64,000 bases of DNA from an uncultured bacterium (GTDB lineage: Bacteria > Bacillota > Clostridia > Lachnospirales > Lachnospiraceae): NCBI GenBank assembly GCA_947574055.1, contig CANPIC010000001.1:124001-188000 (forward strand). The letters are read 5' to 3'. Of the stretch, positions 8,584 through 17,309 are shown one piece after another. Position numbers and translations under genes: made by a program. Below the pieces are notes generated by a model. That model did not search any database. It saw only the letters and a list, made by a program, of their open reading frames with translations, and was not told the origin of the DNA. Every line of letters starts with the position of its first letter. Positions within the stretch are counted from its first letter, which is position 1.

Positions 8584-10056
8584 ATGAGACTGGTAAAGGT
8601 TAAAATAAAAAAGTATAAACATTTACGTAATGTTGAATTTAATGCGGAAAATACGGATCCGAAAAATATTCCTGTCTATTTTTGTGCGGGTTTAAATGGC
8701 AGTGGAAAATCTGCATTTCTGGAAGCGGTGGCATTGATTTTTTCAAGAATTTCACAAAATGGATTACCTGGCTTTACTTTTTTTCTTGCATATGAATTGT
8801 ATTTGGAGGGAAAACCGATTCTGGTAACGGTCAGACCCCAAAAGAAACATTCGGAGACAGGACGGCTTTACATAACTGCTGGGGGTGAGATTTTACATTC
8901 GTTTGAAGGAAATGAAAAATATTTGCCATATAAAATTTTTGCGTGTATTACCGGGCCAAACAGTCAGATGCGGCAGCTTCTCTGGGAGAATGCCCGGGAT
9001 TCCATTATCAGTGATATTTATGATGCCGGGATGAATAATCAGGCGGAACAGATTAGGAGTCTGGTTGGCTATCTGGAAGAACTGCGAAATAATCCCAGAA
9101 TGTTATTTTTGGATGAAGAAACGGCGGTTCTGGTCCTTTTTGTACTATGCGCCTGGATACCCCAGGAAGAAAACGGCTATATCCGGCTGCGGAGTGAATT
9201 ACTGCGGAAACTGGAGAATGGTTTTTACCCGGCAGCGCTTACGATCGTGGCAAAGGGGGAACAAAGCAGGACATCACTTTTTTCAGAACTGTTTAACGAT
9301 GGCAAACAGGGGGCAGTGGAGACAGATAAAGATGTTGCTTCCTGGGTGAGTAGCGACGGGGAATTGATCAAAGCGATATACCGAGTGGATGGAGACGGAG
9401 AAAATTTTTGTGTGGCACGGATTGCAAAACGTTATATTAGTCCGCTTACGCTGCTGGTTATGTTATTACAGGCAAAAGCGAGCGGGGAAATGACGGAGTG
9501 TCATGTGATGTTTCAGAGAAAAAAGGATGACGATTTGCTGATGGAGCAGGCTTTAAGTGATGGAGAACTGATGCGGATCGGCAGAATGGGTCTGGTGCTC
9601 CTGGCAAGACAGGAGACATTTGATAATTGTTTGTTCTTAATGGATGAACCGGATGTACATCTCAATGAAAGCTGGAATGTGGATTTTGTCGCTGATATTC
9701 AGAAATTGATAATGACGGATGTGTGCAGGCTGCATCATAATTTTATTGTAGCCACACATTCCAGCCTGCTTTTAACAGATGCGCCATATAATCAAATCTT
9801 TTTGTTTGTATCGGATCATGGGAAATCGAGGATTCGGCAGCTGCCAATATCATTTTTTGCTGCAAGTCGAAGTGAAATATCAAAAATGATGTTTTATACA
9901 AATGCGGAAGTGGGCACATATGCGGATCAGTGGGTGGAAGAAGTATTGCAAAATGAAGAGGATCCGAAACGTTTATATGATTTTGCCCGCCTGACTGGAG
10001 CAGGAATTCATCGTTTTCGGCTGTTGGATAAATATATGCATCAGATTGGGGAGTGA
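8584..10056 (+). CDS. SMC/RecF-like AAA ATPase (Septu PtuA-like)
   Basis: This ABC-class AAA ATPase has Walker A GLNGSGKS at residues 36-43, a signature-like SDGELMRIGRMG before Walker B, Walker B FLMDEP with the Asp/Glu pair at 354-355, and a switch histidine in IVATHSS. The layout (491 residues, with a long middle insert instead of extended coiled coils) fits the family that includes PtuA of Septu and other defence ATPases. The start at 8584 is preferred over the ATG at 8578 because AGGGAG lies seven bases before it. It is followed immediately by an HNH nuclease gene, the same order as ptuA-ptuB. The likely role is to sense and gate the nuclease; that is inference from known systems. Confidence 0.8.
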   Translation: MRLVKVKIKKYKHLRNVEFNAENTDPKNIPVYFCAGLNGSGKSAFLEAVALIFSRISQNGLPGFTFFLAYELYLEGKPILVTVRPQKKHSETGRLYITAGGEILHSFEGNEKYLPYKIFACITGPNSQMRQLLWENARDSIISDIYDAGMNNQAEQIRSLVGYLEELRNNPRMLFLDEETAVLVLFVLCAWIPQEENGYIRLRSELLRKLENGFYPAALTIVAKGEQSRTSLFSELFNDGKQGAVETDKDVASWVSSDGELIKAIYRVDGDGENFCVARIAKRYISPLTLLVMLLQAKASGEMTECHVMFQRKKDDDLLMEQALSDGELMRIGRMGLVLLARQETFDNCLFLMDEPDVHLNESWNVDFVADIQKLIMTDVCRLHHNFIVATHSSLLLTDAPYNQIFLFVSDHGKSRIRQLPISFFAASRSEISKMMFYTNAEVGTYADQWVEEVLQNEEDPKRLYDFARLTGAGIHRFRLLDKYMHQIGE

Positions 10057-10061
10057 AGATT

Positions 10062-11138
10062 ATGTATTTGAAACTTAGTCAGGGTATGGATTCTGATAAG
10101 ATGCGTGATATGAACAAAACGGTTTTAAAAATATTCGAATATGCCGCACAGAAGTCTGAACCTGATTTGCCAAGGATGAAAAAGTTCCTCGATCCTGATG
10201 GACATTGGCTGCTTGCTGCATGTGAAAAATCCGGGAAATTGCGGGAATACATGGAGGCACTGTTTTCGGAACCACAGACGCAACGGCAATCTGTTTATGA
10301 GGCTTTCCGTCATGACATGGATTTTGATAAAAATACAGAGGAGAAAGACGGGTTTGTTTTTCTGGAAGATAGTCTGGATAAACAAATAAAACAAAAAGCC
10401 AAACAAATCGTCTTATGGTTGTATGAAAATTCGTTCAAGAAAAAAATAAATGGAGAAAGAAGTGGGTACAAAGCATTTAAAAAATCCCTTTTTTTCGGTA
10501 ACGTAAAAAATCCGCCAGACATTTGTCCGTCCTGCCTGGCTTTCCAGTCTAACCTGTCAAAATATGGTGAGATGGATCATTTTTTTCCTAAAAAAGAGTA
10601 TCCGGCACTTATATTCCATCCGGTGAACCTGACATGTATCTGTTCTGTTTGTAATGGATCATGTGTAAAGGGGCAAAAGAACCCTGGCGAGAGGAACCGC
10701 TTATGGGAAATTTATATTCCTTACCTGCTTGCTGCAGAAGAAGAGGTGGTGCTCAGAATACAAAGAGACAATAAAGGCGGGAAAGAATGGAAAGGGCCTC
10801 GCATTATGATGGTACCAGATAAAAACAAAAAGAGTAAATATACGGATAAAAGAATTGATAATCTGGACTCTTTATTTAATCTGAGCGATCGCTGGACGGA
10901 CGAGATGTATCGCTTTATAATGATAGAGCTTGACTGGTTAAAAGAGAAAGCGGAAGACGAGTATGAAAAGATGCTCCGATATCGATCCGATATGGCAAAG
11001 GAAATATTTCAGAATCAGAAATGGAATATGGTTGGCGCAGTCTGCTTATCCTATATGGCAGACAGCGGATTGAGGCTGGTAAAGAAGTATATGGAAATGT
11101 GGAAGGAAGATGAGGAGAAAATGAAGAAAGGTAATTGA
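10062..11138 (+). CDS. HNH endonuclease (Septu PtuB-like)
   Basis: The protein has 359 residues with an HNH core in the middle: zinc pair CPSC at 155-158, the catalytic element MDHFFPK with Asp172-His173, the Asn in PVNL at 189, and a second zinc pair CSVC at 194-197 followed by Asn. This CxxC...DHxxPK...NL...CxxCN arrangement is typical of HNH nucleases partnered with AAA ATPases. A GTG at 10053 overlaps the ATPase stop, but the ATG at 10062 is better placed after GGGGAG. The ~150 residues before and after the core are helical and unrecognised. It is the probable DNA-cutting effector of the operon. Confidence 0.8.
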   Translation: MYLKLSQGMDSDKMRDMNKTVLKIFEYAAQKSEPDLPRMKKFLDPDGHWLLAACEKSGKLREYMEALFSEPQTQRQSVYEAFRHDMDFDKNTEEKDGFVFLEDSLDKQIKQKAKQIVLWLYENSFKKKINGERSGYKAFKKSLFFGNVKNPPDICPSCLAFQSNLSKYGEMDHFFPKKEYPALIFHPVNLTCICSVCNGSCVKGQKNPGERNRLWEIYIPYLLAAEEEVVLRIQRDNKGGKEWKGPRIMMVPDKNKKSKYTDKRIDNLDSLFNLSDRWTDEMYRFIMIELDWLKEKAEDEYEKMLRYRSDMAKEIFQNQKWNMVGAVCLSYMADSGLRLVKKYMEMWKEDEEKMKKGN

Positions 11139-11332
11139 ATCTGAAATTAGAATTATCGCGATGTTGCTAAAATAAGAACCCAAACCAGTCCCACAAATTC
11201 GCCATCAAACAATAGAATAAATGAAATAAGACAAATGTGTGTAGAACCAAACAACAAATCAGCGCTTCTTATAATCTTCACACAACCCCAATCCGACTGA
11301 TATCAGTTTACACCAGACAAGGAGATGATACC
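11139..11332. other. Spacer between the two accessory modules
   Basis: This AT-rich spacer separates the HNH gene from the decayed AAA gene. I see no ORF with a ribosome site, no strong promoter and no terminator with a T-tract. It coincides with a visible change from AT-rich to GC-richer coding sequence. Confidence 0.5.
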
Positions 11333-11817
11333 ATGGCAATCAATCCATCAGGAAGACCATTCGGTATTGAGTGACAAAAATATCGGCGGGATCAACCAGG
11401 GCGGAAAAAAAGAGGAGGCATTTGATGTCTCAAAAATATTTGACGGAGTCGATGAAGAAATCTCCCACACGAGAGTCACAAAGAGGGCTGACAGAGAATA
11501 GAGCAGTCGTTATTCCCGCCAGGTTTTCGCAGAGGATTGATGCGCATATGCTGGGGAATATGCTGGATATTGGGCACTATCCGCTTATTATGGCGATTAT
11601 CGGACAGCCGGGGATGGGGAAGACATACCAGTTGCGCAAATATCTGGAAGGGATTTCCCCGGAGGTACGCGATGATACGGACAGACACAAGGCGGTGTGC
11701 GAGAAACTCGGATATTCTTACGGCAGCGGTGTACCGGAATGGAAGAACCCGCCCTTGGAGGAAGGTCGGCGTGTGAACGGCCTGCAGGAAGCAAAGGTAA
11801 TCCGCCGCTGCTCTTAA
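11333..11817 (+). pseudogene. Decayed AAA ATPase gene
   Basis: A strong ribosome site (AAGGAGATGATACC) leads into an ATG at 11333, but the frame stops after 13 codons (MAINPSGRPFGIE). Dropping one base there opens DKNIGGINQGGKKEEAFDVS in the next frame, which itself stops at 11499. A third frame then carries RAVVIPARF and a clear Walker A, GQPGMGKT, near 11605-11630. After YLEG the expected Walker B and sensor regions are missing and the frame ends at 11817. At least two frameshifts plus a large loss of the 3' part make this a pseudogene. It was probably the first gene of the following Hsp70/AAA+ module. Confidence 0.65.
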
Positions 11818-11960
11818 GGCGACTCTTTTATCATAGTATCCTTAGAGGACGAATGTGATCAGGAAACAGATTAGGTCATACCTGTCCGGATTTTACGGAG
11901 CAGACATCTGTCTCCGAAAGTCCCGGCAGAAAGTCAGATGAAAGGGGGTATCAGATCCTC

Positions 11961-13091
11961 ATGTCTCATGAATCCATGAATGAATCCACGATCCGTTACA
12001 TAGAAAATCAGCTGCACAGTCTTATGGGCAGTCTTTGCGCAAGCGGGGAACGACCAGAATTAAAAGAAATTCTGAAAAGGATTTACCTCGGTGCGTTTCC
12101 GGAAAAGTCAGATTTGCAGGCTGCGCAGGCCGCGGATACGATTATGGAAGCGGTTGGGAGCTATGAACGGGAATACCGGGAAGCGGCGAAGAATCCGGAT
12201 CAGTGGTTAAAAAATTTTACCGACAGTCAGTTACAGGGCAGAAGTGTGGAAGATAAGTATGACCTTTTGCTGCGCCATTTTATCATACAGCGTGAAATTC
12301 TTGCCAGATCGGCAAATGCTGTGGTGCAGGAAGAGGAACCCATTCTGCGGGATGTTCTAGAGCACCTGGAGGCGGGTAATATCTGTATAGACGATCCGTC
12401 GAATGAATTGCTGCAGAATATACTGGGACGGATTGCGAAGCTGCATGAAGGTAGCGCGGTGGTTTTTTGCCGCTGTGAAGAAGCCGTTCATGCGGTGCAG
12501 TCCCGGATCGAACATATGGATCTGGCATCACTCAGCGCAGGTCAACTGCAGAGTCTGGAAGAATGTCTTGCCGTGGCGTCGATGATCGGCTACGTGGGTT
12601 GCCGCAGCGGACGCATTGCCGGTGTGCCGGATGAAGTATCCATTCGCCAGATTACCTATGAGATATGCGCGGGGATAGAAATGGCCAGAATTGCGGAGGA
12701 GATGCAGAGCGGGACGCTGAGCCTGGAAGCGGCGGGCGGGCTTTTAAAACTTGTGGGCAGTATTGTCTGCGGATTTATCAGTCAGGAACTGATCAGCGTC
12801 AAGGCTGCTGCAAGTTGTTTTCTGCTGGGAAGTGCGGCAGGGATTGTCATCAGTGCGGGGGCGGCCGCGTGGGTTCTTCTGCGCCTGAAAACCCTGGCAC
12901 AAAAAGGGAAGGAAGCGGTCAAAGGCGGTTTTTATAAGATCCGGGACGGCGTACATACGCTTTGCGGCTGGATCAAAGAGCGCATCATGGTTCCCGCAGG
13001 GGAGATCATGGACCAGACGGTTGGATATTTGGAGCATATCATGGAAAAAGTGCTGACCGTGGATGAAAGTGTCATGGAAAGGAATGAATAG
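11961..13091 (+). CDS. Unknown protein with C-terminal membrane segments
   Basis: I do not recognise this 376-residue protein. The first ~255 residues are soluble and strongly helical. Residues ~262-305 are hydrophobic (IVCGFISQELISV, then SCFLLGSAAGIVISAGAAAW) and look like one or two membrane segments, followed by an amphipathic basic tail (~306-376). AGGGGG lies ~12 bases before the ATG. The stop is three bases before the next gene, so the two are translationally close. Its position at the head of the intact part of an Hsp70/AAA+ module suggests a membrane-linked adaptor, but there is no direct evidence for function. Confidence 0.5.
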   Translation: MSHESMNESTIRYIENQLHSLMGSLCASGERPELKEILKRIYLGAFPEKSDLQAAQAADTIMEAVGSYEREYREAAKNPDQWLKNFTDSQLQGRSVEDKYDLLLRHFIIQREILARSANAVVQEEEPILRDVLEHLEAGNICIDDPSNELLQNILGRIAKLHEGSAVVFCRCEEAVHAVQSRIEHMDLASLSAGQLQSLEECLAVASMIGYVGCRSGRIAGVPDEVSIRQITYEICAGIEMARIAEEMQSGTLSLEAAGGLLKLVGSIVCGFISQELISVKAAASCFLLGSAAGIVISAGAAAWVLLRLKTLAQKGKEAVKGGFYKIRDGVHTLCGWIKERIMVPAGEIMDQTVGYLEHIMEKVLTVDESVMERNE

Positions 13092-13094
13092 GGA

Positions 13095-14366
13095 ATGTTT
13101 ACGATCAATGGCTATATCATCAGTTCCTACAAGGATTTCTGCGATCATTTTGAATATGTCGGAGTAGTCAGGCAGATTAGGGAGTTTGCCGTATGGCTGG
13201 ACGGTGGACGGCGGTATATGCTTACGATACAAAAAGACATTGACCCTATTTTAAAGCTGTTACAATATGCGGACGATGAAAAAGGCCCGGTTATGTTTCA
13301 CAGTCAGGACGGCTGCTTTACCAGTGATTTTTCCTCCCTGACGGATCAGGAACTGCTGGCCTTTTTTCAGAGAAATAAGGCGCTGGTCAGGCGTTTTGAC
13401 GATCTGCTGGGAGCCAGTGCACTGACAGAGAGCCAGAAGCGGAGGGGATGGCTGGAGGGCGTTGCGGTCAGTGCAGCGGCGGCGAGTGACGCCTCCGCGC
13501 TGACCGCGGAGAAGATAAAGGCCTGCTATAGCCAGGATGAGGCGACGCCCCATGTGCTTCCGGAACAGATCCAGGTATTTTCCGGTGATATTTGTGAGTA
13601 TGAAGTGTTTGACACTGACAACAACCCGTGCACACCCTTTGCGATCAGGACACACAGAATAAAAAACTGTTCTTCTTACGGAGGCGCGGGCGCCGTGATA
13701 CGTCTGGTAAGAAAAGGCGCCACGGAATATGAGATGATACTGGAAAAGGATGAGTATGTCTATCTTACGATGGCGGGGCCCTATGCCGTTAAAATGCTTC
13801 CCAGGCTGAGTTTTTGCGGAAGTACGGCGATCGGCAGACCTGATCTGCGGAAAAATACATTATGGCGTTATAAAGTCGACAGGGTCAGAGGGCGGATCAG
13901 TGGCAGCGAAGTGTTGGATCTGCTTCCGGATAAGCATATTTCCTGTATGAGCGTGGATTACCGCGGCGGCCTGATCTATATCCAGGAGGGCTGTCTTAAA
14001 AACGATTCGGCGGTTTTTTTTGAAGGTCTGTATTCTCCGACGCTGAAAGAAATCAGATTTGTGGAAGCCTATGTACGAAAAACCCGTTTTCTCTTGCTGG
14101 ACGAAAACGGTAATACCTATTCCAATATTCCGGCACTGGACGGTCTTCACGAAATATACAGAATTGATATGGAGGGGGCGATAGCTGCGGCCAGCAGGAC
14201 AGACGGCGAGACATTGACAGCGGTGGTGTATGAAGAAGAGAAACGGCTTGTATATGAGCGGGAAAAAGGAACGGATATCAGAGAACAATGTTTCGATCAG
14301 GAGTTGGCGGCTGTCTTTACCCGGTCAGGAGACTGCAGGATTGTGAAAGCAAAAGAGAGGGAATGA
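13095..14366 (+). CDS. Unknown soluble protein of the Hsp70/AAA+ module
   Basis: This 423-residue protein has no membrane segment and no motif I can assign. The N-terminal ~150 residues are mixed helix (YKDFCDHFEYVGVVRQIREF). From ~165 onward the pattern is mostly short beta strands separated by Gly/Asp turns, suggesting a beta-rich domain such as a sandwich or small propeller, which might be a recognition part. It begins three bases after the stop of the preceding gene and ends 12 bases before the Hsp70-like ATPase gene, consistent with one operon. Confidence 0.5.
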   Translation: MFTINGYIISSYKDFCDHFEYVGVVRQIREFAVWLDGGRRYMLTIQKDIDPILKLLQYADDEKGPVMFHSQDGCFTSDFSSLTDQELLAFFQRNKALVRRFDDLLGASALTESQKRRGWLEGVAVSAAAASDASALTAEKIKACYSQDEATPHVLPEQIQVFSGDICEYEVFDTDNNPCTPFAIRTHRIKNCSSYGGAGAVIRLVRKGATEYEMILEKDEYVYLTMAGPYAVKMLPRLSFCGSTAIGRPDLRKNTLWRYKVDRVRGRISGSEVLDLLPDKHISCMSVDYRGGLIYIQEGCLKNDSAVFFEGLYSPTLKEIRFVEAYVRKTRFLLLDENGNTYSNIPALDGLHEIYRIDMEGAIAAASRTDGETLTAVVYEEEKRLVYEREKGTDIREQCFDQELAAVFTRSGDCRIVKAKERE

Positions 14367-14378
14367 TGGGAGGATAAA

Positions 14379-16406
14379 ATGCAGTTTTTCAACGGTTTTA
14401 ATCTTTACATTGACAAGCAGAAAGAATATAAAATTATCAGTATTGATCTGGGGCATGGCGATACGAGTGCTGCCAGAATCGGGTCGGACGGAAAGATAGA
14501 CGATATGCAGGTGGCGGACGGCAAGACGGTCGTCCGCTCCATTCTCGGATACGATGCCAAGGGAACACCCTGCATCGGCGAGGCTGTTGGCAGTATGCCA
14601 GAGATTTATCCGTATTTTAAGGAGCGGCCTGATCTGCTTGACGAATACCTGCAGGGCGGACAGTCGGGACGCCCCGGCAGGACAAGAAAACAGGTCATTC
14701 ATGATTTTTTGAAAGTTCTCATGGACAATATATACAAATATAATTACCCTCATATAAAAAAAGAAGATTCTCTGATCCTGTTTGTGGGATGCCCTTCCGA
14801 TCCGGACTGGGACCAGTTAAAATATCAGTATGCGCAACTGATCCGGCAGGCTACCGGCATCAGCCGGGTGGCTGTTCTGCCGGAATCCAGGGCGGCGATC
14901 ATCAATGCGCTGGAAATGGATCGAAAGATCGTTATCGACGAAGGAATTATCGTGTTTGACTTCGGTTCTCTGACAAGCGACTGCACCTATATCATTCCCA
15001 GAAGCGATATGGTGGCAGACTTCAGTATTACGCTGGGGGCTTCCATGGTGGAAGAAAATATGCTGAAAAGCGCTTTAAAGTCATTGCCGGAAAAAGTTCT
15101 GGTCAATGTGACCAATACGAAAATACAGCTGCGGGAGTGGAAGGAGTTTTTCTTTCTAAAGAAATTTCAGGAACAGATCGTTCCCATAGAACGTGGGGAC
15201 AACAGCGAATTTCTGATTCTAAAAGTCAATCAGAAGCTGATGGACAGTGTACTTTGCGGCCAGGGCGCAGATGCGAAGGCGATGCAGTTCTGCATCAGAT
15301 CAGAAGTCAATACCTGGTATGGCCACTGTCTGGATTTCTTCCGGGCCGCCAGAGAGAAGCTGGAAAAAAGTAACGCTGCCGTGAAGCATATCATTATCAC
15401 GGGTGGTGCGAGCAGAATGCCTTTCATCATGGAACTGTGCAGGGAGGTGTTCGGGGAAAAGGGGATCAGCTATTCCCATGAGGGAAATCCGCAGTTCAGT
15501 GTTTCCAAGGGGCTGTGTTTTGCAGGGTATAAAGATCTGCAGGCTTTTCGTGTCTTTGATGACGTGCATGCAAACATATTAAAAAGGGTGCGGGAAAAAC
15601 TGGATCAGCTTTCTTGCAGCGTGTCACAGAAGCTGGCATCTATGATCTATGACGTAGCCCTGGATGAAATCAGAATCTGGAAAGAGAAAAGTGGCATGGC
15701 CACATTGCGGGAACTGTCCCATAGCATCGAACAGAAAATGAAGCGCAATATGACACCGGGCCTTTTGAATGAACTGACGATGCCGGCTGCAGAACAGTGG
15801 CTGCTTTCCGTTCATAATGAAATCAGAGATTCGGTGAATACGGCTTTTCAGAAGATATACGGCAACACGGTGTCCGTGGATGTTTACCGGCTTACGGATG
15901 AGAGATGGAAACGGATTCATGATACCCTGACCGGTAGAAATATGATCAGCAGCAGCCAAGTTGATTTCTCGGAGATCTTTAAAAATATTGACATATCCGG
16001 AATGGCTGTTCTGGCATGTAAAGTCGTGGTAGTCATCGCTGCAGCATTGATTGCTTCTTTTCTTGCCGTCGTGCTTGTCCCGTTTCAGAAACTGGCCAAT
16101 TTTTTCCTTGATACGGATTATAACTTTGATGAAACATTTGATTCGATTTATAATGTGATGGATAACTGGCTGCCGGAGATCGGTGCCGATCTGGATAAGG
16201 ATCTGAAGACAAATGAACGGGAAAATCTCTATGAGAAATTTTCAAATAAGAGCCAGTATGTTACAATCATAGGAAATAAGATTTATCCCACGGTGAAGCA
16301 ATGTGTGGATGAGCAGTACGACGGGAAGGCCGGTTTTGGGATTGGAAAGGCGGTCCAGGATGCGCTGAGTGAGGCGATCAATAAAATTGCCCTTCAGAGC
16401 ATATAG
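14379..16406 (+). CDS. Membrane-anchored Hsp70-fold ATPase
   Basis: An actin/Hsp70-type ATPase domain occupies residues ~18-390: phosphate-1 DLGHGDT at 23-29, phosphate-2 DFGSLTSD at 194-201, and adenosine motif GGASR at 342-346. The Gly-Asn/Thr pattern of DnaK phosphate-1 is altered (GHGDT), so it is a divergent branch. The C-terminal part (~390-675) is not the DnaK peptide-binding domain: it is helical and has a strong membrane segment at ~545-572, followed by a ~100-residue tail. GGGAGG lies seven bases before the ATG. The neighbours (coiled-coil protein, Ycf46-like AAA+) suggest a membrane-associated ATP-driven complex. Confidence 0.75.
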   Translation: MQFFNGFNLYIDKQKEYKIISIDLGHGDTSAARIGSDGKIDDMQVADGKTVVRSILGYDAKGTPCIGEAVGSMPEIYPYFKERPDLLDEYLQGGQSGRPGRTRKQVIHDFLKVLMDNIYKYNYPHIKKEDSLILFVGCPSDPDWDQLKYQYAQLIRQATGISRVAVLPESRAAIINALEMDRKIVIDEGIIVFDFGSLTSDCTYIIPRSDMVADFSITLGASMVEENMLKSALKSLPEKVLVNVTNTKIQLREWKEFFFLKKFQEQIVPIERGDNSEFLILKVNQKLMDSVLCGQGADAKAMQFCIRSEVNTWYGHCLDFFRAAREKLEKSNAAVKHIIITGGASRMPFIMELCREVFGEKGISYSHEGNPQFSVSKGLCFAGYKDLQAFRVFDDVHANILKRVREKLDQLSCSVSQKLASMIYDVALDEIRIWKEKSGMATLRELSHSIEQKMKRNMTPGLLNELTMPAAEQWLLSVHNEIRDSVNTAFQKIYGNTVSVDVYRLTDERWKRIHDTLTGRNMISSSQVDFSEIFKNIDISGMAVLACKVVVVIAAALIASFLAVVLVPFQKLANFFLDTDYNFDETFDSIYNVMDNWLPEIGADLDKDLKTNERENLYEKFSNKSQYVTIIGNKIYPTVKQCVDEQYDGKAGFGIGKAVQDALSEAINKIALQSI

Positions 16407-16426
16407 CAGGAAGTGTGGAGGAAAGA

Positions 16427-17266
16427 ATGGCGAGCAGTAGAGATGTGATCTCTCATTTTAAGAGAAAAGCACATGATTTTCTGGGAGGGGCGCAGACAGA
16501 TCGTGTCAGATGGGAAGAACTGCAGGATAACTATGTGGATCTGGCGGATCAGTACAGGCAGCTGGCAGAGGATGTGGGAGAAAATGAGAAAAAACTCCGG
16601 CAGTACAATCAGGAATGCAGAAAACTTTATTGCACGGTGGGCCCTGCCTATGAGGAATACACGATTTTGCAGACTGTATTTTCCGGAGAGGCTTCCATCC
16701 CCTATTATGTCGATTATTTTTTGGATGTGTGCAGACGCCGTGCGCCCGTGAAAGAGGACGCGGAAAGTGCGGAACTGTTTGCTTATAAAAATATCCTTTC
16801 CATGATCAGAATGAAGCTGGAAGATATCGGGCAGAAGTTAAAGACAATTCCGGTGTATGATGATTCCGGTTTTGAACATTATTATGAGATCTGCCCTATG
16901 GAAGAAATGCTGGAAAGTGTTCCTGTCTTTGCTTTCTGTGATGTATACAGAATGAGTGAGGCGGAATATGAAACACTGAGAAAAATGCACAGACAGCTGA
17001 AGGCAGGCTTTGTCAGGCTGGAGAAAATGAATCAGGCGTATGCGGAAACGATTTCCTATCTGGAGAGGATCAGGGAAGAATGGAATAACCGCAAAGAGTA
17101 TCTGGACGTTGGCAAAGCAGGGCAATACCGGATGCTGTATCATAAACTGCAGGAAATTCCATGGGAGGAGTATGCGCTGCGGGAAGAGGAGGGGGCTGAT
17201 GCTTATAAGAGCCGTCTTCTGGAACTGGCAGGCATGTTAAAGGGGCTGATAGAGGTGATTTTGTAA
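16427..17266 (+). CDS. Helical coiled-coil protein of the Hsp70/AAA+ module
   Basis: This ~279-residue soluble protein is almost wholly helical. Residues ~25-65 form a coiled coil (LQDNYVDLADQYRQLAEDVG) and more long helices follow to the end. No enzymatic motif is seen. The ATG at 16427 is chosen over the GTG at 16415 because GGAGGAAAG lies just before it. It lies between the Hsp70-like and Ycf46-like ATPase genes and may bridge them. The function is unknown. Confidence 0.55.
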   Translation: MASSRDVISHFKRKAHDFLGGAQTDRVRWEELQDNYVDLADQYRQLAEDVGENEKKLRQYNQECRKLYCTVGPAYEEYTILQTVFSGEASIPYYVDYFLDVCRRRAPVKEDAESAELFAYKNILSMIRMKLEDIGQKLKTIPVYDDSGFEHYYEICPMEEMLESVPVFAFCDVYRMSEAEYETLRKMHRQLKAGFVRLEKMNQAYAETISYLERIREEWNNRKEYLDVGKAGQYRMLYHKLQEIPWEEYALREEEGADAYKSRLLELAGMLKGLIEVIL

Positions 17267-17309
17267 GAATACCCAAAAAGACCGCGCTGGCACACCGGAG
17301 GAAACATGG

